Positions 48,766-58,800 of a DNA stretch of 64,000 nt are shown piece after piece. The number at the start of each line of letters is the position of its first letter. Position 1 is the stretch's first letter. The stretch is from Temnothorax longispinosus. Taxonomy: Eukaryota; Arthropoda; Insecta; Hymenoptera; Formicidae. A program made the position numbers and the translations under genes. The stretch lies in contig NC_092360.1 in assembly GCF_030848805.1 (NCBI RefSeq), positions 12,400,001-12,464,000 of the forward strand. The letters run 5' to 3'. The notes below the pieces were generated by a model. The model had not been told where the DNA came from and made no database searches. It worked only from the letters and a program-made list of their open reading frames with translations.

Positions 48766-48880
48766 CCCAAGGTTGCTCCGTCGGGGCCCGATGCCTCCCG
48801 GCCTCCTCCTCCTCTCCACGATTCGCCAGGTCGGCCAGGTCCTTCTCCGTTGGCCGGTTGGCGCACTCACTACTCACTCA
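48766..48880 (-). other. Minus-strand exon 1 of the left palindrome unit
   Basis: On minus it contains GTGAGTGCGCC, a CCAACGGAG word, GGGAGGCATCGGGC and ends CCTTGGG|GTAAGCG. All these have counterparts in order in the plus-strand unit at 51180-51276. The ATG of the right unit is not conserved here (the aligned position reads GCCAACC), and the open frame begins at a GTG only. Coding status is therefore doubtful. The upstream limit of the exon is not known; it probably extends into the 310-bp repeat array. Confidence 0.5.
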
Positions 48881-48986
48881 CCACGTTCACGAAAATCGAC
48901 GATAAGATCGCGTCGCTTATGATCGCGCGATATTTTCGACCCTTCGCACGACACTCCCGGCATTAATCTCGCGACGCGGCGCGTAC

Positions 48987-49118
48987 TTACACGTAGTTAC
49001 ACGGCGACGGAAAAATTACGGCGAAGAAGCTGTACGATCCGCTCGACACCGCGCCCGTCGGCCCGTGCCCCGTGCCGCGATCCGCGATGTCCCGCAGGTA
49101 CTGCAAGTAGACGAACAT
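48987..49118 (-). other. 43-codon ATG ORF in 310-bp unit 1
   Basis: ATG at 49118 reads MFVYLQYLRDIADRG and continues to SPCNYV before TAA (ends 48987). The same ORF is intact 310 bp away with two amino-acid changes. It could be an upstream ORF of the leader transcript or a by-product of the duplication. No family recognised. Confidence 0.3.
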
Positions 49119-49296
49119 GGCGGAGAGAATTTACTTCACTCGCCAAAAGCAACCGTGGCGTCGCGTCACCGGCGTCACTCACTCACGACATTCATGAAAA
49201 TCGACCGATATCGTCGCTTATGATCGCGCGATCTCCGCGATATTTTCGACCCTTCGCACGACACTCCCGGCATTAATCTCGCGACGCGGCGCGTAC

Positions 49297-49428
49297 TTAC
49301 ACGTAGTTACACGGCGACGGAAAAATTACGGCGAAGAAGTTGTACGATCCGCTCGACGCCGCGCCCGTCGGCCCGTGCCCCGTGCCGCGATCCGCGATGT
49401 CCCGCAGGTACTGCAGGTAGACGAACAT
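49297..49428 (-). other. 43-codon ATG ORF in 310-bp unit 2
   Basis: A duplicate of the ORF at 48987-49118, with the same length and stop. The differences seen are one silent Leu codon change, Val to Ala and Ser to Asn. The right-arm homologue does not preserve this ORF. Confidence 0.3.
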
Positions 49429-49650
49429 GGCGGAGAGAATTTACTTCACTCGCCAAAAGCAACCGTGGCGTCGCGTCACCGGCGTCACTCACTCACGACA
49501 TTCATGAAAATCGACCGATATCGTCGCTTATGATCGCGCGATCTCCGCGACATTTTCAACACTTCGCACGACACTGCCGGCATTAATCTCGCGACGCGGC
49601 GCGTACTTACACGTAGTTACATGGCGACGAAAAAATTACGCGACGCGACT

Positions 49651-50884
49651 GATTGCGACGAAGAAGCTGCGCAATGATGACGATAAATGTAGCGCGGGTC
49701 GCGGGCGCCGCGCCGCGGCTAACGGCTAACGGCTTCTCGTCACACTATTTGGTAGGGACGAAGTGGGGGCTACAGGTAACTAGGCACGGTGCGCGCTCGG
49801 TATGCGTGACGTCAGCACGCCTCGATACCACTCCTCTCCTCTACCCCCACTACTCGTGTTTACCGCGGCGCGCACGACCGCGCTTTGACGCGCGGTTGGG
49901 AAAAGCGAAATCAACCGTCCAAAAGAACGTAATAGAAAATCACTATTATCGAATGCGATATATACCTCGGCATCCGTATCTAATTCCGCGAAGCACATGT
50001 ATTAAATAAACATTCGACATATATGATATTAGGGCGCGTCGCGCTGGACGGACCAATGAACATCTTATGTAAATCAATATGGCGACTTTATGCTGGATGC
50101 TCATTGGTCCTATGCTAAGCTATGCATTTTGTGTGTGATTGCCTTGATTTCGGGTTCTTTATCCGTTCCGAAAACGACGGAAATTCTATTCTGAAGCTGC
50201 GCGACACAACGCAAGACGCGAGTCAAGTTGACGGTTGAGACAAGTGAGACCGCGTATCCGAATGAATGTATAATCGAATGCGATTTATACCTCGGATGTC
50301 GGAACGTAACCGATGGTCCAATGAGAAAAATTCGTTATTGAAAAAGAAATTCTCTCATTGGGCCATCCGACTGATTGTATTAGAACCGGCCTTAAATGAA
50401 CATTCGATGTATCACATTTTTCTGTAATCTGAATAATCGGACCTGGCGATTCGTACTTATATTACTCTGCGATGTGCGATCCGCGAGCAACGACATCAGA
50501 AATCAGAACGGGCCGCGGGCGCCTTGGTAACATGAGCAGTGGGGATAGAGAGGGGTAGGCTTTATGCGATACGCATACCCGGCATACCGAACTAACCGAC
50601 CGCGGCGAGGCGGCGACCGCGCACCGTGTGTATTCACCTTACCCCCACTCTATCCCCACTACTCGTGTTTACCGCGACGCCCGTGACCTGTTCTGACGTC
50701 AGACGTGTCGCTACTCCCCCCGCGCCCCGCGCGGAGTAAATACACGAGTCGCCGGGTCCGATTGTTTAGCTTGCGAAAAACTGTGATACATATATCGAAA
50801 GTTCATTTAATTCATGTGCTTCGAGGATAATCCGTAGTTAATCAAAGTCGCGTAATCGCGTAATCGCGTTCTCGAGACAGTTGC
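49651..50884. promoter_or_regulatory. GC-rich spacer: candidate bidirectional promoter
   Basis: It lies between two outward-facing homologous leader regions. It contains two perfect CRE palindromes TGACGTCA (49807-49814 and 50694-50701) and two inverted CCAAT/ATTGG pairs, in hairpins at 50050-50110 and 50312-50367. Repeated blocks are present: ATCGAATGCGATWTATACCT near 49947 and 50273; CCCCACTACTCGTGTTTACC near 49846 and 50655 with an inverted diverged copy near 50525; and TTAAATRAACATTCGA near 50001 and 50391 with an inverted diverged copy near 50790. CCAAT and CRE elements are well known in CpG-rich bidirectional promoters; the role here is inferred. Frames within it are not supported as genes. 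Confidence 0.5.
50312..50367. repeat. Hairpin with inverted CCAAT boxes
   Basis: GATGGTCCAATGAGAAAAAT (from 50312) pairs imperfectly with the block ending CTCTCATTGGGCCATC (50367). Stem about 22 bp, loop about 12. Each arm carries a CCAAT/ATTGG pentamer, the NF-Y core. Confidence 0.7.
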
Positions 50885-51276
50885 TCCGGGCGAGTGAAGT
50901 TGGCCGTGCGCGATTTACGAAATTCTCTCCGCCACCTTCGCTTCACTTGTGTCTACCTGCGCGCGGAAATCGCATGGCGTCATGGGCGTCAAGCGGATCG
51001 TATAGTTTCGTTCGTAGTTTCTTCGACCGCGACGTAATTCTTCTGTCGCCGTGTAACTAAGTTTCTTAGTTACCGCGTTGCGAGATTAATACCGGGAGTG
51101 CCGTGTGCCTTTAGTGTCGCGCGATCATAAGAGGAGACGATATCGTCGATTTTCGCTCGTGAACGTCGTCGCGTTGTGAGTGAGTGCGACAATGGACCAA
51201 CGGAGTAACGGAGGACGATCTAGGGAGAGGAGAACGGGGCCTGGGAGGCATCGGGCGACGGCGGAGCGACCGTGGG
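50885..51276 (+). other. Plus-strand leader/exon 1 of the right palindrome unit
   Basis: The reverse-complement homologue of the left-arm unit, ending in donor CCGTGGG|GTGAGTAG (GT at 51277). An ATG at 51192 opens 28 codons (MDQRSNGGRSRERRTGPGRH, then RATAERPW) plus one base, giving an Arg-rich basic N-terminus. Spliced to exon 2 (51689) the frame continues as Asp-Gln-Arg-Arg-Ile-Thr-Thr-Pro-Leu-Leu-Arg-Ile-Gly. The ATG is absent from the left-arm homologue, so coding is possible but not supported by conservation. The transcription start is not known. Confidence 0.45.
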
Positions 51277-51688
51277 GTGAGTAGTTGTTAATTTTCTTAT
51301 ATTATAATATATTATATTTTGCCGTCCTGTCAGTTCTGTGGTGGACTCCGCCACTTTCGTGGTTTTTAACTACGGTGCAATTTCGGGTCGAGTCTGATCT
51401 CCGGCGTATGCGAGATATTACGTCGCGAACGTTGCGTCTCTCTCTTATTCGCACGGTCGCAGTATTATTTGTACAATTTTTCGCGGATGAATTATGCGAA
51501 CTAGTTAGCACGGAAATATCCAGCCGCTTATTGCGGCGCCGGCGGCCGCGATTGTTTTTTACATTTTAAAATCAGATATTTGTTAAAATAATGTTTTAAA
51601 AACGGGCAATAATTATTTACTTCGATAATTATTTACTGTCGATTATCTTGGACGTAGCTTTAATATAAAAATATTTCTTTTGTTACAG
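51277..51688 (+). other. Putative intron 1 of the right palindrome unit
   Basis: Bounded by GTGAGTAG and the acceptor TTTCTTTTGTTACAG (AG at 51687-51688). A 94-codon frame within it (51285-51569) lies inside the predicted intron and has no recognised product. Confidence 0.45.
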
Positions 51689-51728
51689 ATCAACGCAGAA
51701 TTACAACTCCGCTGTTGCGCATCGGCCG
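51689..51728 (+). other. Plus-strand exon 2 (40 nt) of the right palindrome unit
   Basis: A micro-exon with a good acceptor (TTGTTACAG) and donor (CGGCCG|GTGAGTTAT). Its end ACTCCGCTGTTGCGCATCGG is matched by the minus-strand exon at 48440-48487. No further downstream exon was found before 64000. Confidence 0.5.
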
Positions 51729-51764
51729 GTGAGTTATTTTTTGAGCAGAAGGGATAAATATATG

Positions 51765-51960
51765 TATTAAGTTTATTTGTATGGTACAAATTAATACAAA
51801 TTCAGTCCTTCAAATTTCTGTATTTAATTTTCTTTTTTTCTTTTTTTTTCTTGTGGTCTTTCTAGCTTAATGCTAAGGTAGCACCGCCACGATTTTCTCC
51901 GAAATGGCACGGGATACAAAATTGTTATTAGTGGTACAAATTAGTACAAAATGGGTACTA
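51765..51960 (-). repeat. Dispersed repeat, right copy (inverted partner at 36643-36831)
   Basis: Reads as the reverse complement of the 36.6-kb copy from TATTAAGTTTATTTGTATGG to ACAAAATGGGTACTA. It lies 36 bp downstream of the micro-exon, inside the putative next intron. Confidence 0.75.
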
Positions 51961-54900
51961 CACTGTTTAAAAGCCTGCTTTACGGAGTTAGGGAGTAACA
52001 AAGTGGTTTACGCCTTGGACGGACCCAGAATGTGCGCGCGATTCGTATGTATGTTCCCAGAATAAAAATACGTTCTTTCGTAAATCATGGTTTCTCGCCT
52101 GCTTGCCTTGACGTTTTGTTACCTCGAAAGTTTTACGTTGTCGTTTAACATTTTTTTTTACCCGGGTCCACCTGGGCTACTCAGCACTGTATGCATTACG
52201 GTTGTATGTATTTATTATAAATGTAAATTACGGGTACATGAGAATATAGTTAGTAGGATAATTTATATCTGGATGTTATAACCCAGAATAAGTTTTCATA
52301 CAATTTTGAGGAGATAAATTTATTTGATCGAGAGTTGTGACTTCCAGGGATTACAAAACTGACGAAGTAAAAGTAAAATTTATAGATACTCCGCATTCTG
52401 GCCTCTTTGTTACTGCTCTTTAATGCGCTTTCGGGGGAATTTTTCAATGAATCATTTAACATTTTTGTTTGTGAATTCGTCAGTCTGATTTCTCTTTCTG
52501 CATTTCGTAGGTCTTGTTACACGGTGTAAAGTACATAGAAAAATTCTGATTGAGCACTCCTTTTCTCTGTCTCTTTCTCTCGAAGGTCGTCCAGAAAAGT
52601 CCGGGGATAATTCCGACTCGTTCCGGGAACATCTGGCTCACGTTCATTACGAAGTTTCGTACACCACGATCGTCGACGTTTTTGCGGTTTTGCTGTAGAT
52701 CGGTACGCGAGTCGTCGGTGAAGTGGGAGAGAGATTTTGCGGTGAATTTCGAGCGAATTAAATCTCTCTTCCGGTTTTAATCACAGCACAACGAGTCACG
52801 CTAACACACAACTTCGCAATTCGGTCGGACCGGTTAGTTCCATTTTTGCTGATGGAAGTAGTGAATTGGGGTGTGCGCAACGTGTGCATATTCGTCTATA
52901 TTACAAAGATGATTAATTTTCATCTCGCCAGGAATAATTGTTATCTGGTTTTACAGTTACCGATGATAGGAGCGTGTAGTTATACATCACGTTGTTTGCA
53001 ATTTTGAAATCTAATTTACGGCGTTGTTTTTTGCAAAAATTATTACGAAAATTAATTCAATCCTTAGCTTTTGTAATAATATTCCATAGTGGATAAAATA
53101 AGGTTTAAATCATACGATTTATAATTGTATTGATAATTCATTTCTGTATCTAAATATTTTTATACTTAATGTTCTCACATATTATTTGATTGTTTGATAT
53201 ATGTTCATGCTAGATATTTTTTAATATTTTCTGCAATTTAAAATTGTAAACTTTACATAAAGGTTTAACTGGTTAATAGTCTAATATATTTTTACACGAA
53301 GCAAACATATAACATAAAACATATTGCAAGATAAAATTTTATTTTTGTAATATGTTTTCATTTTCTACTAAATTTTTCTGCTTACAAACTCTTTAAACTA
53401 AATTTTTATATTATCCGCGACAAAATCTCTTGAGAAATGATATTTATTCTACTTTCTATCGTAGATTCGCGTTTTTATTGAATTTCAACGTTTCGCTATA
53501 CGAGGAAAAAACCTCCTCCATGGCTCTTTAAGAACATATTTTTTTTCCGGCAAGGTTCGCCTCGTCAAGTCTGCATTAAAGCTTCGCGTCAAAGCGATCG
53601 TTCGGTGGAATTACACGAAGCCTGTCGATAAAACCGGGAGACGATGGAGCTGCGAAGGAAGAAGCTTTCGTTGGAAGGGGCGGAGGGGAAAGACTGTCGT
53701 GCGAAATTCTCCACGGTAATCGGGAAATTTCCATAGAAGCTAGGAACGAGTAATTTCGGCAGCGGAGAACACTTACCTACGATCGGATCAATTCTGATCC
53801 AACTTTTGAGAATTCGCACGACGATGATCGGGGAAAGTGCTCCGCGAGTTAGGGAACAGATCGCATTATTTGTTCGTAGAAAGTCCGCGGTTTCTTGGCA
53901 AAACGAGTTTTCCGCGAGTCGCTCTTAAATGATGATGTCCATTGTGACTGTAACGCGATTACGGTCATACCGCGTCGATTCGATTAAGGAAAGTCCTTTC
54001 TACTAAGATTGAAATAACGCTGTGAAAATATATATGGTACAATTGTGAAACGGAACATTTTGTAACAACTCAAGCATGATACAGAAATAATGTCTTGTAC
54101 AACACTTTTGTGCTATCATATCACTCCAACAATCTTTCTTCATATGAATGTATTCTATTTTTTTTTAATTTTCTAATAACATATTTCTCTTACTCTGAAA
54201 ATAAAATCTTTAATTATTATTTAAAGTATTATATTAGGCAGTGACGGAAGGACATGTAAAATAAAATTTTGAGATGCTCGCACGTGCACTTAAAGCTTTA
54301 TTTTATTTTATAGTAGATATACTTGTGAAAGAAGGAAGCCACTGCAAGGATTGTAATTGACTTCAACTTTGCATATTAAGAAATAATAAAAACTTGAAAG
54401 CAAGATTTTTACTTTATACTTATGTGCTCATTACCCCGTTTCAGTTTTAATATAAAATACCTTCTTGTACTCCTCGATTGTTATTATACTTTTATATACG
54501 GTGTATTTGGATAAGCACAAAATTTTCCGACTATTTTCAATAATTGTTTACCAAGACGTGATAAATTCCAATTGATTGAGAGCTGCTGGTGCAATGCCTC
54601 GGAGCGTTTCCTTTTTCCCCCCTATTTTTCCCAGGCTTTACCGCACCCGATCGATTCGTTTTGTGTTATTAAATTATCTAATTAGAACTCATCCTTCTCG
54701 ATGGGCGTCGCGGAGTCTTATTAACTTAATACTGGCTTTCATCCACCCAGCGCTGTCAGACCGTGTCGACTCCGTCTCTCCATTTTCCCTTTCCTAGAGA
54801 TCGCTTTCTGCATCCGTCGGCTGCCTCCTTGATTTCGTTTTTTTTTTTTACCGTTCGCGTCGTGGGAAGATCGTGGGAAATCGGAGCGAATCCCAAGATT

Positions 54901-55556
54901 CCATCGATTTTGGAGAGACGCGCAGTCTCGTACAATTTCCGGATATCACTCCGCTTAGGATCCTAAAACATAAAATTACTTGAAAATTTTGAGATTGCGA
55001 ATATTTACGAATACACTTTGGAACATTTACGAATACTTTGCCAGCTGTTTTGAGCGTGCAATATCGTATTTCGCAAAACGTAAAATACAAAATAAACGTA
55101 AGATGAAATCAATAAATCTGGCAGTCTTTTATATAAACAAAATAGAGCAATAATAAACATTATAATAGTTTCAGGATCTTCGTTAATTGGGTCTTTATAT
55201 TTTATTGTAGAGTTATATGCGATAGCACTATTATACCTGATTATACCTTATTACAATAATTTTACAACACTTTTATGAAACAAGAGAGCCACACCGCGTT
55301 TATCGATAAATTTCATTATGTGAAAAGCTGTTTAGAAGCTGTGCTGAATATCGAGCTGCGTAGACGCGTGCGTCCGCGAGAAGACTGCTTTTCGGATCCG
55401 TCGTACCTTTGGGAAATTGGTTCCGCGCCTCTCTTAACTTTTATTCTCTCCTAGGGACCGACGACAAGAAAATAGCGCAAACTGAGAACCAGTCAGTCTT
55501 TCTTATCTTGCTACACTTGCTCTCATCCTTTCATCACCTTTCTTTTTTTCGCTCTT

Positions 55557-55560
<4 letters not shown>
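51961..55560. other. Gene-free stretch
   Basis: Moderately GC-rich patches at 52540-52790, 53580-53900 and 54560-54960 open frames on both strands without recognisable proteins. Otherwise AT-rich. No RNA genes or elements seen. Confidence 0.45.

Positions 55561-55612
<52 letters not shown>
55561..55612. repeat. (TC)n followed by (TTTC)n microsatellite
   Basis: About sixteen TC units (55561-55593), then about five TTTC units to 55612. The long plus-strand frame across this region is driven by the repeat. Confidence 0.95.
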
Positions 55613-55613
<1 letters not shown>

Positions 55614-58600
55614 GCCTTTTCGTCCTTCCGTCCTTACTTCCAATCACGTTCTTGTCGCTCTTCCTTTCTCCGTTTCTCTTCACCTTTCTCCATTTCTCGA
55701 TTCCTTTTCACCTCCATTCGCGCGATGCTCACCTTGCCAGTCTTTTACCTTCTCATCGACGGATCTCGCGTAAATCCTCCAGAGTCGGGTTAGGTCTGCC
55801 GACTCGAACCGCTTGAAAAGATTCCTTCGATCCGATCGCGGTAAGTGTTCCCCATTTCCCTCCCACACGCCTGTCGCCTTTTCTGCCAGCATCTCCCTTT
55901 TAGCTTCTCGTGAAATCACTTTGACTTGATCCCGCAGCTTCTGTTACCCGTCAAGTCTTCTGATTGCCGTGAAATCTTACGATTATCGTTTTTGCCGTTT
56001 GGCTGATCTGCTTTCGAAACACTTGAGACGGAATAATTAAGCTAAGACGTAGTTAATGCATTTTATATTATATATGCGCTTGTTGATATTATATGCTTGT
56101 GACAACAGTTGCGTTTTATGGTTAAATAGACAATAAAAATGGCACAGATAACAAGTAGCGGACGTAGTAAACAAATTAAGGATATGTGTTGCGAGGTAAT
56201 AGCCGGTATCAGTACTAAAATACCATTTGCTCACGTGCGTGTCTGTATAAGACACGCAATGAGTGTGACACGAGCCAAATTAATTGTAAACAATCAGGAG
56301 GTGCTTGCCGAGGTGCAGTATACACAGCTGCAGCACGTACGCTCGTCGTTAACAACTCGTCGTAAATTGACGATTGTCGTCGTCACGAAACGACGACGAC
56401 CTTCTTTGGTACATCTACCCTACATTTACAGGGGAAAAAAGGATAGTATTACGATGCCTGCTATAGTAACGTGAAGCACCAATTTCTTCTGTATTGTGCA
56501 CACAATTTAACGGTAGTCGTAAAATTATTATCACCACTTTTCGAGTCTAGCAGATAAGTTTGATCAATTTGTCATAAATGGTTGGTACATAACTTTATTC
56601 AATAATGCTTAAATTTATATTATTTCTGAACCCGCTACACACAACGTTTTCTTACGAATATTTAATATTGAATATTTAATATCCCACGTTAAAATTTTAA
56701 TTAATATTCTATTGAGATAGCGATGTTTGAGATTAATTGAAGAATAAGGTCTCGTCATCGTTTATTACGATCTTGAAAGTAGTTTACGGTTATTATAAAA
56801 GTTACTTTATTTTTATTCGTAGAATTCAAGAGTTATTGAGTACGTGACATTTTTTTTAAAGAAAATCGATTCCAATTTTGTTAGGAGATCCACACAGATA
56901 AAAGGAATGACAATAGTTCTGTAAACTTATATATATATATATTGCATTTCGATGTATTGATAGCCACAAAACCTCCCCCCTCCCCTTTTTCTCCATATCT
57001 ATTTATATTTTATAAACTTTTCACGAAAAATAGAAAACTTCGGATATGAAGGAGATCTGTAGATGCTATCTCTGGGGTGAAATAATAGTATATATTGGGT
57101 TTATATATTTATTCAATTTCTAAGATTAAAAGTGACTATATAGTTCGAAAAGGAAATAGTAAACGAGGCTACGCGAAAAGAGTAACAATATGATTTCGAT
57201 CTGTTTCATTTAAAATATGTTTAATTTTTATATACAATATCCGGAAATTCTTTCTGTTCTAATTTGTAATCATGTAATATGTATAGAAACTATAATCGTA
57301 TAATGCGTGACGCTATCAGAAGTCAAAGCGGATATCATTAGAATTCAAAGCATTTACCGAACAAGTTGTCGTGAATCAAACGAATGGGCGGTTTCGCGAA
57401 CCAAGCTGATTTCCATCAGAAGATTTGCGGTATGGCAATACCATATCGGCAATACCATACCACATTACACATTTGTCGGAAAACGGTGGTCGCAGCTTGC
57501 AAACGATTGCGCGACCGAAAATCTCCATGGTCTCGCTAATCGCCGACCTAATTACGTCGGTTAATTACACGAAGATCGCGGCAGCCCGCGCCTCGCTTCT
57601 TACCCGTCAATCGACGCATAATTGTGCCACAATATCGGGGCTGATGTGCGCATTGGCAGAATTAAATTGGAACTAACGTGTGTACGCAGTAGTTATCGCG
57701 GTGGCTCGATCAGGTTGATTGGATGTAATGTGTGTACCCGGTCGTTACCGTCGTCGAATCAACGCTCACAGAGCGTTACGGCGAGGGTTCGAGAGAAAAG
57801 CTAGTTCGAGCGCGAAAAGTACGAGCAGAAAAGAAAAGAAGACGAAGAAGGTAATGCGAGAGAGAGAGAGAGGGAGGGAGAGAAAGAGAAGAGAGTTGTA
57901 TTGAACTTCGCGTTTGTTCCTACCTTCGCGTGGCGCAACAGTTTCGTTCTCGTTTCTTACCTCGCCTTGTTTCTCGTTGCCCGTCTGTTATTTCATGGCT
58001 ACAAACCTGCGCGGTTGACGTTGGAAATCTCACATTTAATGTTCCTTCCATGAATACTAAATCGGGACAAGCGCGAGAGTCGATAGCGTGTTTTTTTTTT
58101 TTACGACGAACGGAGGGTAACTGTTCGTTGTACGAACACGTGTCACGTGTCGTGGCTCCGTTATTCGAGAAATTATTTTTTCACGACGCGCGCCGACATC
58201 CCTCAACGACCGCATTCTCGTCGACAATCCGCCTCACGAACGTCTCGCTGCCGCATGCCGGCGCAGGAATCGGGTGCGGAAAGTTCTATCGTATTCCTAC
58301 AAATCCCGCGCAGACTACGAAGTGAATTCGGGAATAGATTCCGAAAGATATGGGATGAAGGACGTGGAATCAAAGGATCTGCGATGTAAGAACGTATGAA
58401 TCAGACAGCCTGCGGAGTTCTGGTTTCATACGAAATCGAATGAACGTATCGATTCGTTTTGAAGCTCGAGGTCTCATAGATTCATATTGATGAATTGACA
58501 TTTTAAACAAACGCGTGTCTTCTATAATTAAAAAATTTTTTCATCTTTAATCATTTATATAAAATTAACTACATTTTTAAAGAATCCATATAATTCATGA

Positions 58601-58670
58601 AACGTAACGACCTGAGATATTGTATATATTACGGCATATTATATAAACGACTCAATCATATTATTATATA
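55613..58670. other. Gene-free stretch
   Basis: Non-coding DNA with a GA-rich tract near 57857-57895 and a GC-richer patch at 57650-58330. An ATG frame of 111 codons at 56139-56474 has no signal peptide, domain or splice context that I can recognise. Confidence 0.4.
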
Positions 58671-58800
58671 GACAATCCAATTTATTTTACACGTACAAAG
58701 AATTATACTTATTTGAATTGATATATTGTTATCTAGACAATTCAATTCGTTTTGCAAATGCAAAGAATTGAACTTATATGAATTCAAGAAGATATGAAGC
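58671..58800. repeat. Degenerate 65-bp tandem duplication
   Basis: Two diverged units starting GACAATCCAATTTATTTTAC (58671) and GACAATTCAATTCGTTTTGC (58736). Each is followed by TRCAAAGAATTRWACTTAT and then TGAATT. Confidence 0.75.

Larger units (their letters stand above)
48880..49650 (-). repeat. Tandem 310-bp repeats in the left palindrome arm
   Basis: The anchor CATTAATCTCGCGACGCGG recurs at 48961, 49271 and 49581, exactly 310 bp apart. Units 1 and 2 are almost identical; the outer partial copies are more diverged. The unit is homologous in reverse complement to a single copy in the right arm (about 50885-51180: GCGAGATTAATRCCGGGAGTG, CGCGCGATCATAAG, GACGATATCGTCGATTTTC). So only the left arm was amplified. 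Confidence 0.85.

Noticed and set aside
48695..48877. 60-codon minus frame over exon 1 of the left palindrome unit
   Set aside because: Starts at GTG and reads through a strong donor into AT-rich intron; not a genuine start-to-stop CDS.
48997..49492. 61-codon minus-strand frames in the 310-bp units
   Set aside because: They start at GTG only; the ATG frame of 43 codons in the same units is the better candidate.
55409..55816. 135-codon plus-strand frame
   Set aside because: Core is Ser/Leu/Phe repeats translated from the TC and TTTC microsatellites.
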